19,315 nucleotides of DNA, taken from contig SKZA01000380.1 of NCBI GenBank assembly GCA_007127595.1, positions 1-19,315 of the forward strand, written 5' to 3'. Under the pieces are notes generated by a model. That model did no database searches and was not told the DNA's origin. It saw nothing but the letters and a program-made list of their open reading frames with translations. This document shows, piece after piece, positions 1 through 6,582 of this stretch (within the stretch, counting starts at the first letter, position 1; each line of letters opens with the position of its first letter). Origin of the DNA: Kiritimatiellia bacterium (GTDB lineage: Bacteria; Verrucomicrobiota; Kiritimatiellia; SLAD01). A program made the translations under genes and the position numbers.

Positions 1-174
1 CGGCGCCGGCGCGGGCGCTTGCGCCGCCCGCTCCTCAAGTGTCGCCCAATCCGTCAGAGCCGGTTCCCGATACGCGGTCGGCGGCGTGGCGCAGCCCGCC
101 AGAAAGAAAATAAAAAGCATGGTCCACCCGCACGAGCGACCGCCTCCACTGAATTGAGAGGGATACGTTTTCAT
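1..174 (-). CDS. Partial lipoprotein, probable secretin-position gene (PilQ/GspD-like?)
   Basis: Only the first 58 codons are present; the frame is open through the window edge. The start ATG (174-172) overlaps the stop of the PilP-like gene as ATGA, and an AGGAG Shine-Dalgarno lies about 7 bases upstream, so translational coupling is likely. The N-terminus has a short polar stretch, a hydrophobic run and a lipobox LAGC with Cys28, then a Pro/Ala-rich segment (AQAPAPAP). A second in-frame ATG at codon 19 (MLFIFFLAGC) would give a more usual lipoprotein signal peptide but has no clear ribosome site. In pilMNOP-type operons the next gene is normally the outer-membrane secretin, and lipoprotein secretins are known, so a secretin is my inference from position alone. 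It could equally be a pilotin or other pilus lipoprotein. The lipoprotein nature is well supported; the secretin role is not visible in these 58 residues. Confidence 0.7.
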   Translation of the reverse strand, partial: MKTYPSQFSGGGRSCGWTMLFIFFLAGCATPPTAYREPALTDWATLEERAAQAPAPAP

Positions 175-665
175 GGTCTTTCTCCTGTTTGCTCTGAATC
201 TGTCATCGCAATGGAAAGGCGGCGGCCTCCGCCTTTGGCCGCAAGAACGACTTGACGCGCGTCAATGGATTCCACGACGAAATCACCGGCACCCACCGTA
301 TCGGCCACGCGATACTCGCGACCGTTGATAATGGCCAGCTTGACCGCTCCGACATGCAAATACCCCGTATAGTGAAACACCGTTGCCTGCTCGGCAACAG
401 GCTGCGCCTTGTCCCGCTCTTGCAGAAACGGACTGGGCGCCCACTCCGCCACCGTGCGGTTCAGAATCGCCTGTTCTTCGCGCGTCAATTTCAATTGTGC
501 GAGTCTCGCGCGCGTCTGCTTTGCGAACGCTTCGACTTCAGTAATCGCTTGCTCACGCTGCGATTCATCGTCCGGGCTGCGTACGGCACGTGCGATATAG
601 ACGTAGCCGCCATAGGCCACCGAGACCACCATCATCCCCACCAACCAGCGTTCCCGTGTGTTCAT
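171..665 (-). CDS. PilP/GspC-like inner-membrane pilus assembly protein
   Basis: This 164-residue protein has one N-terminal membrane segment (about residues 7-24), a charged helical linker (residues 30-75) and a C-terminal beta-rich domain (about 90-150). The motif LAIINGREYRVADTVG followed by a VESIDARQVVL stretch fits the small beta-sandwich of PilP and the HR domain of GspC, which link the inner-membrane platform to the secretin. I chose the ATG at 665 because AAGGAAAG lies just upstream; the frame is open to 710 but the extra 15 residues add nothing recognisable. It is transcribed after the PilO-like gene with a 51-base gap and overlaps the next lipoprotein gene by ATGA. PilP itself is usually a lipoprotein; here a membrane anchor replaces the lipobox, which is closer to GspC. 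Assignment rests on domain layout plus neighbours. Confidence 0.65.
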   Translation of the reverse strand: MNTRERWLVGMMVVSVAYGGYVYIARAVRSPDDESQREQAITEVEAFAKQTRARLAQLKLTREEQAILNRTVAEWAPSPFLQERDKAQPVAEQATVFHYTGYLHVGAVKLAIINGREYRVADTVGAGDFVVESIDARQVVLAAKGGGRRLSIAMTDSEQTGERP

Positions 666-716
666 AGCGTTCTTTCCTTCCTCGCCGATCTCGCCACACC
701 CGGCGTTCAAACTTCG

Positions 717-1259
717 TCAATCCAGCGCCAACCAGAGCGACAGCTTCATGCTTTCGTGCACGGCTTCACGCCGCACATCCACTTTCCCGATCCACTCCAG
801 TGTCGGCATCCCCACCACATCCAACAGCATGTCTTTGATGCGTTCATACGGGCCCGCGACTTCCAACTCGACATGCAGGCTTCTTGGCGCGCCCGGCGCC
901 GAAACGACGCGCGGATGAATCGCCACCAGTTCCATGCCATGCGAAACGGCTAAATCCGCGAAATAGGCGGGTGCTTCGATAACCTCGTGCTGTTTCCAGC
1001 GCGCCCGCGCAGGTACGGGCAACACATTCCACGCGGCATCGACACTTACCTGTGTAAGTTCGCTATACAAAGGACGCAGGATCTCCAGCGCCGCCAATTC
1101 CTCATGCGCGGACTTCAGTTCGCCCCGCAGCCGTAGATTCTCGCGGACCGGCAGATAGAGAATGGCTGCCATTACCACCAGACCCGTCACCAGGACGACG
1201 GGCAGTACTGCTCCGACGGAAAAGCGACGCATCGACGTCATGACTGGTTCAGCGTTCAT
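717..1259 (-). CDS. PilO/GspM-like pilus assembly protein
   Basis: This 180-residue bitopic protein has a short cytoplasmic N-terminus, one membrane segment (about residues 14-36), a coiled-coil stretch (about 38-60, with LRGELKSAHEEL) and a C-terminal alpha/beta domain. The segment YFADLAVSHGMELVAIHP followed by LHVELEVAGPYERIKDML is typical of the ferredoxin-like fold of PilO/GspM. Such proteins pair with PilN/GspL in the periplasm to form the alignment complex. The start ATG at 1259 has AAGGAG six bases upstream and overlaps the stop of the PilM-PilN fusion as ATGA, implying coupling. Family identity is supported by the fold pattern and its place between a PilMN-like and a PilP-like gene; sequence identity to named PilO proteins is probably low. 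Confidence 0.7.
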   Translation of the reverse strand: MNAEPVMTSMRRFSVGAVLPVVLVTGLVVMAAILYLPVRENLRLRGELKSAHEELAALEILRPLYSELTQVSVDAAWNVLPVPARARWKQHEVIEAPAYFADLAVSHGMELVAIHPRVVSAPGAPRSLHVELEVAGPYERIKDMLLDVVGMPTLEWIGKVDVRREAVHESMKLSLWLALD

Positions 1260-2944
1260 GGCAACTCCTTTGCAGCAACGGTCACGCCTGTCGCGGGACG
1301 ATCGGTGATGGTTTCGAGATGCAACTCCAATGCAAACAAGATGACAGGGTTCGCACCGTCACGACCGGGACCGGACCTCATCAGGGCCACCCGTTCAAAC
1401 ATGCGGGTGTCCTCCAGTTGGATGACATACGAGGCCAACTTCGACTCCTGTTGTTCCCGGACGCCGCGTATCTGCCCCTCGATCTGCACCCGCCTCTCCC
1501 TGGCGCCTGCCCCGCGTTCGCGATCGACCGGGGACTCGAGCACGATCTCAATCCGCCCCAGCCGCACATCCTCCGGGGTCACCGCCGCCAACTCGTTCAA
1601 CACAGCGATCGGTCGACAGTTTCGGGCCACGCCGCGGAACTGCAGGTGCCGCTCCTCCAGTGAGGCCATCAACAGGGTTATGGTCTCGCGTGTCAGGCCG
1701 GGCATGTATGCGCTCGCTTGCGCCTGGATATCACGCAAAGCGCACGCGTACTCCGCATTCGAGCGCAGGAGATAGCCAAAGGATAAAGCGAATGCGAGCA
1801 GGAGCAGGCCGACACCCGCCGTGGCCCAACTGCGTGTACGCCGACGCAACGACTCACGATCGCGTTTCACATAGGTATGCAGCAGGTTCGGGGTGTGTGC
1901 ATCGTCGGACAGCGCCACACCCGCAGCCATGGAGAGAAGTGCCGCGCTGCTCGGATCCATCGGCAGATCCACGCCGGACGCAACATGCGGGGGTTCCATC
2001 ACATGTACGGCCTGAGCGCGGAGGCCCCAATGCGCACCCATCTCCTCCACCAGACGCGGATAGGCGGCCAACGCCCCCATCACATGCACGCAATCAATTT
2101 CCTCGTTGCTGCGCCCCACCAGATAGGACGCCATGGAACGTTCCACCTGTTGCATGAGCCGTCCCAACGCCGGACGCACGACTTCACGCGCCTCGGCGGA
2201 TTCGGCTTCGGATACACTGTTCAGGCGGGCCAGAATATCGTCGGCCGTCCATTCCGGATGGCGATTATGCAACACACCCAGCATGGCATTCATTCCGGTG
2301 ATGAACACCCGGTTCAAGGTGACACGTCCGCCCGAATGGATTTGCAGCGAAGTAGATTCGTCCCCCACGTACAAACTCAACACGGTGCCCTCGTGCGTAA
2401 TCCAACGCGTCTGGAACAGGTTCCGCATCGCGAAATGCGGGATGGCCACGCCATCCAGGCGCACCCCCGCATGCGAGAACACGGAACGCAACGCGTCCAC
2501 CTCCGCCTGCGACACCGTATACGCGGTCACATCCAACCGCGGTACGTCCCCCTGCGTGTTCTCCCCTTCGATATCGTAGTCGAACGCAGTCAACGCCGCA
2601 TCAAACGGGACTTCCTTCCGAAATTGCCAGTAGACTACATTGGAGACCTGACTCGTACGTGTCTTTGGCACACTGAGAAACCGTACCTGCAGACTGGGGA
2701 AAGCGCCCAAAACCCATACACGCGCCTGTCGGCGCGCCGGCTCGAAGGGCTCCAGCGCACGCTTCAAGTGAACCGGAAGCTCTTCGGCGTCGCTCATACC
2801 TTTGGGAATCGCACGCTCGGCCCAGGACGTAATGCGCCCGTTCAGCACTTCAACGGATCGAATCGTGTCACGATCGATTTGAACGCCGATCGTCAGCCGC
2901 CCACTCCGCTCCCGCACATCGACCCGCGCATATTCCTTATTCAT
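1256..2944 (-). CDS. PilM-PilN fusion (GspL-like) assembly protein
   Basis: A 562-residue protein that joins what are usually two genes. Residues about 15-345 look like the actin-like cytoplasmic PilM domain: an N-terminal beta pattern (LTIGVQIDRDTIRSVEV), FRKEVPFDAALTAFDYDI, and TLNRVFITGMNAMLGVL. A basic stretch (RRRTRSW) then precedes one membrane segment (about 374-395). Residues 396-550 form a periplasmic PilN-like region with coiled coil and ferredoxin-like features (VLNELAAVTPEDVRLGRIEI, YVIQLEDTRMFERVAL). GspL of type II secretion has the same layout, but is usually shorter (about 400 residues); this one keeps a near full-length PilM domain. The start ATG at 2944 has GGGAGG about 6 bases upstream. 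It follows the coiled-coil/TPR gene by 48 bases. In the complex it would sit at the inner membrane and recruit the assembly ATPase. Confidence 0.75.
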   Translation of the reverse strand: MNKEYARVDVRERSGRLTIGVQIDRDTIRSVEVLNGRITSWAERAIPKGMSDAEELPVHLKRALEPFEPARRQARVWVLGAFPSLQVRFLSVPKTRTSQVSNVVYWQFRKEVPFDAALTAFDYDIEGENTQGDVPRLDVTAYTVSQAEVDALRSVFSHAGVRLDGVAIPHFAMRNLFQTRWITHEGTVLSLYVGDESTSLQIHSGGRVTLNRVFITGMNAMLGVLHNRHPEWTADDILARLNSVSEAESAEAREVVRPALGRLMQQVERSMASYLVGRSNEEIDCVHVMGALAAYPRLVEEMGAHWGLRAQAVHVMEPPHVASGVDLPMDPSSAALLSMAAGVALSDDAHTPNLLHTYVKRDRESLRRRTRSWATAGVGLLLLAFALSFGYLLRSNAEYACALRDIQAQASAYMPGLTRETITLLMASLEERHLQFRGVARNCRPIAVLNELAAVTPEDVRLGRIEIVLESPVDRERGAGARERRVQIEGQIRGVREQQESKLASYVIQLEDTRMFERVALMRSGPGRDGANPVILFALELHLETITDRPATGVTVAAKELP

Positions 2945-2992
2945 GACCGCCTCCCGACACGGGACGCCCTTGGGGCGTCGCCGCCTATACAG

Positions 2993-4540
2993 TTATCGCG
3001 TCATTTGTCGAACCGACCACTCATTCGCCTGATCTTCGAACACCAGGGCTTGCTCCATATTTCCTACCGCCAGGTGATAACGCGCCAGCGATCGCAGAAC
3101 GACGGCCTTCTGCGCCGCGCTCGCCGAACGACTCTTCTCCAGAAGGTCCGCCGCCCGCACCAATAGCGGGCCGGCTTCGTCATACCGCTCCAGTCCCAGG
3201 AACATCAGTCCAAGGTTGTGCAACGGAGCCGCGGCATCCGCTTGATCCCGCGTCTTATGATTTTCGTAAATGGCAATGGACCGACGATAGGCCTGTTCCG
3301 CTTGTGCGTGCCGATTGACGGCGCGCAGCACCGTGCCCTGCCCGTTCAAGGCCGCGGCTACGCGGGGATGCCGAGCGCCCAAGGCCTCCTCAAAGATTTC
3401 CACGGCCTCCCGGTATAGGATTTCCGCGCCGGCCGCGTCACCCGTTTGGAGGCGCAGATCGGCGAGGTGCTGCAAGACGGTCCCGCGCGCAATGTGCCGG
3501 GGCCCGAACGCATGCTCCAGTATGGCCAGCGCACGCCGATACAATGGCTCGGCTTCCGCCAATCGCCCCTCGGAAACCAGCAACAAGGCCACATCGTTCA
3601 GCGACCAGGCCAACGCCACATCGGAAGGATTGAGCAGATGCTCGCGCATAACTTCACCACGACGCACGGCCACTTCATCTTGATAGACGCGTTGCAGCCC
3701 CTGCAGCTCCTCCTCCCACGCGAGCTGACGCGACGTCCACGCAGCCTCCCGCTCCGTACGTTCCCTCTTCAGGTCGGCCAATTCCTTTTCAAGTCCTTCC
3801 ACCTGCTGCTGCAAGCGGGCCGTATCCGATGCGAGCCCCTGCTCCCGGTTCGCCGCTTCGCGCGCATGCGTTCGGGCCGCCGTCTCCAATTCTTTCACAC
3901 GTGCATCGAGCGAAGCGACACGCTGTTCGGCCGCCTGACGCCCGCTTTCCGAGTCGCTGAATCGCTTCTGAAGTCGATCATGCTCCCGTTGCAACTGCCG
4001 TTGTTGGCGCGTCTCCGCGCGAGACGCGTCCGACAACTCCTTTACGCGCGCTTCTGCGGCGGCTCGCTTCTCTTCCTCGTCGGCCAACCGCTTACGTAGA
4101 CGTTCTTGTTCCCTCTGGACTTCCACAAGTTGCCGCGACGCCGTCCGCGATAAAGCCGTCAATTCCCTTTGCGCCTGCTCCAAGGCCGCCTCCTGATCCG
4201 TGGCGGCGCGTGTCGCCGTGTCGCGCGCTTCCGTCATGGCCGCCAAGTCGGCTTCCAGCTTCTCCAAACGCCTGCCCCAATCCTGTTCCGCCGCATCGCT
4301 CTTGCTTTCGGCTGCAGCTAATGCCCGCTCCAACGACCTGATCTCGCGCTGGGCGCGATTCAGTTCGCGCTGCACGGCTCGCTCCGAAGGTTCGGCTTTC
4401 TCTTCCGCCGATCGATGGGTTCCTCTCGGCACGCGTTGCGTCAGCTCCCATTCCTGCTCGCCGGCTACGCCCCACAAGGCTCCACTCAAGAAAAGCAGAA
4501 CGCCCGCCCACATCGTCAACCGCATGTCAAACGCGCTCAT
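2993..4540 (-). CDS. Secreted coiled-coil protein with C-terminal TPR repeats
   Basis: A 515-residue protein with three parts. Residues about 5-27 form a signal peptide or membrane anchor (WAGVLLFLSGALWGVAG). Residues about 45-290 are a long Arg/Glu/Ala-rich coiled coil with many heptad-like segments. Residues about 305-505 are tetratricopeptide repeats of the kinesin-light-chain type, for example EGRLAEAEPLYRRALAILEH, then GDAAGAEILYREAVEIFEEA and HAQAEQAYRRSIAIYE. I preferred ATG at 4540 over the GTG at 4546 because GGAGG lies 8 bases upstream. It overlaps the pilT-like stop by 14 bases, so the two are probably co-translated. TPR proteins such as PilF/PilW assist secretin assembly and FimV-type coiled-coil/TPR proteins scaffold pili, so a periplasmic scaffold is plausible, but I do not recognise a named family. 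Confidence 0.85.
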   Translation of the reverse strand: MSAFDMRLTMWAGVLLFLSGALWGVAGEQEWELTQRVPRGTHRSAEEKAEPSERAVQRELNRAQREIRSLERALAAAESKSDAAEQDWGRRLEKLEADLAAMTEARDTATRAATDQEAALEQAQRELTALSRTASRQLVEVQREQERLRKRLADEEEKRAAAEARVKELSDASRAETRQQRQLQREHDRLQKRFSDSESGRQAAEQRVASLDARVKELETAARTHAREAANREQGLASDTARLQQQVEGLEKELADLKRERTEREAAWTSRQLAWEEELQGLQRVYQDEVAVRRGEVMREHLLNPSDVALAWSLNDVALLLVSEGRLAEAEPLYRRALAILEHAFGPRHIARGTVLQHLADLRLQTGDAAGAEILYREAVEIFEEALGARHPRVAAALNGQGTVLRAVNRHAQAEQAYRRSIAIYENHKTRDQADAAAPLHNLGLMFLGLERYDEAGPLLVRAADLLEKSRSASAAQKAVVLRSLARYHLAVGNMEQALVFEDQANEWSVRQMTR

Positions 4541-5699
4541 GTTCACTTCCTCCGCTTGTCACCGCCGGTCTGGATTCCCAATTCATGGATTCCGCAAGGC
4601 CGTCGCCTTCGCCGTGATTCAAAATCGAGGCCTCGCGCATGGCGACCCCCAGCATGCGCGCCAACTCGCGCGGACGCGGAGATCGCTCGAGGGCAACGTC
4701 CTGATCCAATAGCCCCTGCCCGACCAATCGTTTCAGGGAGTCGTTCATCGTCACCATCCCCTCCGCCTTCCCGGTTTGAATCACCGAGTACACCTGTTGC
4801 AGTTGCCGCTCGCGAATCATGTTGCGAATCGCGTTGTTCACATTCATCAGCTCATAGGCCAAGACGCGCCGCGACTGATCTATCGTCAGCAGTAGCGATT
4901 GCGAAATGACTCCGGACAAGACCATGGAGAGTTGGGTATAGATTTGCTGCTGATGGGCCGGCGGAAACACGTCCACGATGCGGTGAATGGCGTGAACCGT
5001 ATCCTGCGTGTGCAGGGTAGCGAGAATCAGGTGCCCGGTCTCGGCCAACGTCAAGGCGAGCTGCATCGTCTCGATGTCGCGCATTTCTCCGATCATAATC
5101 ACGTCGGGCGACTGGCGAAATACGCTGCGCAGGGCGTCCGTGAACGAAGGCGCATCGGTATAGATTTCCCGCTGATCAATCACGCTGGTGCGATGTTTGT
5201 GCAGATATTCGATGGGATCCTCGAGACAAATCACATGCGCGTGACGATGCGTGTTGATGTAGTCGATCATCGCGGCAAGCGTCGTGGACTTCCCGCTACC
5301 CGCCGGGCCCGTTACCAGTACGAGCCCGTGCGGACGCAACGCAAAGTCGCGAATGATCTCGGGCAAGCCCAACGCTTGGAAGGAAGGGATATGGTGCGGA
5401 ATCAAGCGCGCCGCCAAGGCGACGGACTCGCGTTGATAATAGATGTTGAAACGAAACCGGGTAAGCCCGGCAAATCCCTTGGAGAAATCGATGCTGCGAT
5501 GTGTACGCAAATGTTGCGCTTGTGATTCGTTTAGCAGTGAGAACGCCATGTGTTGGATGTCGTCAGCCGTCAGCGCTTGATCGCTTTCCGCGCGCAACAT
5601 TCCCAAGACGCGATATTGAGGAGGAGCACCAACCGTAAGGATAAGATCCGAAGCGCCGATAGCCGACATATGCGCGAGGAGCCTTTTCACATCGTTCAT
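4527..5699 (-). CDS. pilT: PilT/PilU-family twitching motility retraction ATPase
   Basis: A 390-residue member of the PilT branch of secretion ATPases, which form cytoplasmic hexamers that power pilus retraction. The N-terminus (MNDVKRLLAHMSAIGASDL, then LTVGAPPQYR) matches the PilT start. Motifs in order: Walker A GPAGSGKSTT, Asp-box region ICLEDPIEYLH, Walker B region DVIMIGEMRD, His-box TGHLILATLHTQDTVHAIHR with VDVFP, and near the end AIRNMIRE with GMVTMNDSLKRLV. All key residues are present. I chose ATG 5699 because GAAAGGG precedes it and homologues begin here; the frame stays open to 5810. It is the first gene of the minus-strand operon and its end overlaps the TPR gene. PilT versus PilU cannot be settled without the other ATPases. 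The last 40 or so residues form a divergent tail. Confidence 0.93.
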   Translation of the reverse strand: MNDVKRLLAHMSAIGASDLILTVGAPPQYRVLGMLRAESDQALTADDIQHMAFSLLNESQAQHLRTHRSIDFSKGFAGLTRFRFNIYYQRESVALAARLIPHHIPSFQALGLPEIIRDFALRPHGLVLVTGPAGSGKSTTLAAMIDYINTHRHAHVICLEDPIEYLHKHRTSVIDQREIYTDAPSFTDALRSVFRQSPDVIMIGEMRDIETMQLALTLAETGHLILATLHTQDTVHAIHRIVDVFPPAHQQQIYTQLSMVLSGVISQSLLLTIDQSRRVLAYELMNVNNAIRNMIRERQLQQVYSVIQTGKAEGMVTMNDSLKRLVGQGLLDQDVALERSPRPRELARMLGVAMREASILNHGEGDGLAESMNWESRPAVTSGGSEHERV

Positions 5700-5745
5700 G
5701 GCATGCCCTTTCGAAGAAGCCCCATACCAATGGCAATCCTGAACG

Positions 5746-5773
5746 ATAATGACATATTGGCTATTCTTGACAA
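5746..5773 (-). promoter_or_regulatory. Candidate sigma70-like promoter of the pilus operon
   Basis: On the minus strand TTGTCA (5773-5768) is followed after 16 bases by CATTAT (5751-5746). Transcription would start near 5739, about 40 bases before the pilT ATG, and lies downstream of the terminator of the preceding small gene. The hexamers match consensus at 5/6 and 4/6 positions. This is a by-eye match only. Confidence 0.35.
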
Positions 5774-5841
5774 TCAGGGCATTGTCTACCCCGAGCATCA
5801 GCGGCCGCATTATGAGTACTTACAGTGCTTCCCCGAGAGGG

Positions 5842-5879
5842 TTATCGGCCAACACTTTGTGGAGCGCCTGCACCGATAA
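5842..5879. repeat. Spaced inverted repeat upstream of pilT
   Basis: TTATCGG (5842-5848) and its exact complement CCGATAA (5873-5879) lie 24 bases apart, about 31 bases centre to centre, or three helical turns. They sit roughly 70-130 bases upstream of the candidate pilT promoter. This could be an operator for a dimeric or looping regulator, or chance. Confidence 0.25.
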
Positions 5880-5956
5880 AGCCTACAGGCGAGGATCGCT
5901 TCCCGGCACCGGGACATTGAAATATCGTTTTTTGCGAGGAATTCAGCGCGGAAATG

Positions 5957-5983
5957 AAAAAAAGAGGATGTTGTGACATCCTC
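5957..5983 (-). terminator. Rho-independent terminator after the small lipoprotein gene
   Basis: Read on the minus strand, GAGGATG (5983-5977), a six-base loop and CATCCTC (5970-5964) make a perfect 7-bp stem followed by seven T residues. It lies about 90 bases past the stop of the 54-residue lipoprotein gene and before the pilus operon, so it should separate the two transcripts. Confidence 0.8.
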
Positions 5984-6074
5984 CTCTTTGTTGTGGGCTG
6001 CAGATTGCCCACTCCAAACGGCTTCATATTGCGGTGCCAAGCGACATCGTGCGCCGCACTCGCCTAGCCGCTTC

Positions 6075-6239
6075 TTAGGGGCCTATGCAGTACATCGCGT
6101 AATAGGCGTCCGGGGTCCCGAATACGGTGATACCGTTTCGTTGCGGCGCACAAACGACCTGACCGCCTCCCAACGATGCACAGCCCGCTTGAAACATCAG
6201 CGCGATTAGCGCGAATCCAAGTACCGTAACCTTTTTCAT
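6075..6239 (-). CDS. Small lipoprotein, 54 residues
   Basis: A complete short gene: ATG at 6239 with AGGGG about 6-7 bases upstream, stop TAA at 6077-6075. The product begins MKKVTVLGFALIALMFQAGC: two lysines, a hydrophobic run and the lipobox QAGC with Cys20, so signal peptidase II processing is expected and the mature lipoprotein would be only 35 residues. It has two more cysteines (Cys30 and Cys51) that could pair, a GGG stretch and an aromatic patch (AYYAMYC). Independence from the pilus operon is shown by the terminator at 5957-5983. I know of no named family; small entericidin-like or Lpp-like envelope lipoproteins are the nearest general comparison, without sequence support. The start, ribosome site, lipobox and terminator together make a real gene likely. 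Confidence 0.8.
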   Translation of the reverse strand: MKKVTVLGFALIALMFQAGCASLGGGQVVCAPQRNGITVFGTPDAYYAMYCIGP

Positions 6240-6582
6240 GACATCCCCTCAAAAGCCATGTGTTAGAACTTGAACTACATACCTTTTAAATGAGCATGGA
6301 GTGTGCCAACGCGGTACGGGAAGAGGCGAAGTGTGAAATGGGACGTATCGGATAAGGCAGAAGCCGCTTTTCGCGTAGTATTCGCACGGAAATTACACCT
6401 CATCGGGGAACCCCTGAACTTGCCGCTGGGCGGCACGCCTATTTCGCAATATTGCATATATCGGGGATCGGCTTGGCAGCGGTGAGAATAAAGGTCGCCC
6501 ACGCCCTAACATCCTGAACAATCGCCAAAACGGGAAGATATCGAGTGGAGATGTTCGGAGGCATTAGGTATCGTACGCGTCC
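6240..6582. other. Divergent intergenic region, no gene supported
   Basis: These 343 bases lie between the small lipoprotein gene and the ABC-F gene, which point away from each other, so both promoters should be here. I could not pick convincing -35/-10 pairs. Short frames on either strand (6303-6485 plus, 6275-6502 minus) lack ribosome sites and protein-like composition. A GGGGAACCCC palindrome lies near 6404-6413. Confidence 0.5.

Larger units (their letters stand above)
5700..6074. other. Gap between the small lipoprotein gene and pilT
   Basis: No convincing gene is seen on either strand in these 375 bases. They hold a minus-strand terminator near 5957-5983, a 7-base inverted repeat (5842/5873) and a possible promoter near 5746-5773. 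The pilT frame remains open up to 5810 but is probably not translated beyond 5699. Confidence 0.5.

Noticed and set aside
1877..3166. Long plus-strand frame (429 codons) opposite the PilM-PilN gene
   Set aside because: Antisense shadow in GC-rich DNA: it is Arg/His-rich, shows no domain pattern, and the opposite frame has clear family features and a ribosome site.
3446..4099. Plus-strand frame of 217 codons opposite the coiled-coil/TPR gene
   Set aside because: Explained by codon bias of the Glu/Arg/Ala-rich gene on the other strand.
5700..5810. N-terminal extension of the pilT frame
   Set aside because: PilT homologues begin at MNDVKRLL-like sequence, and a ribosome site sits right before ATG 5699; the extension also covers the candidate promoter.
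6303..6485. 60-codon plus-strand frame upstream of the ABC-F gene
   Set aside because: No ribosome site, no recognisable pattern, and a competing frame on the other strand (6275-6502) is equally unconvincing.
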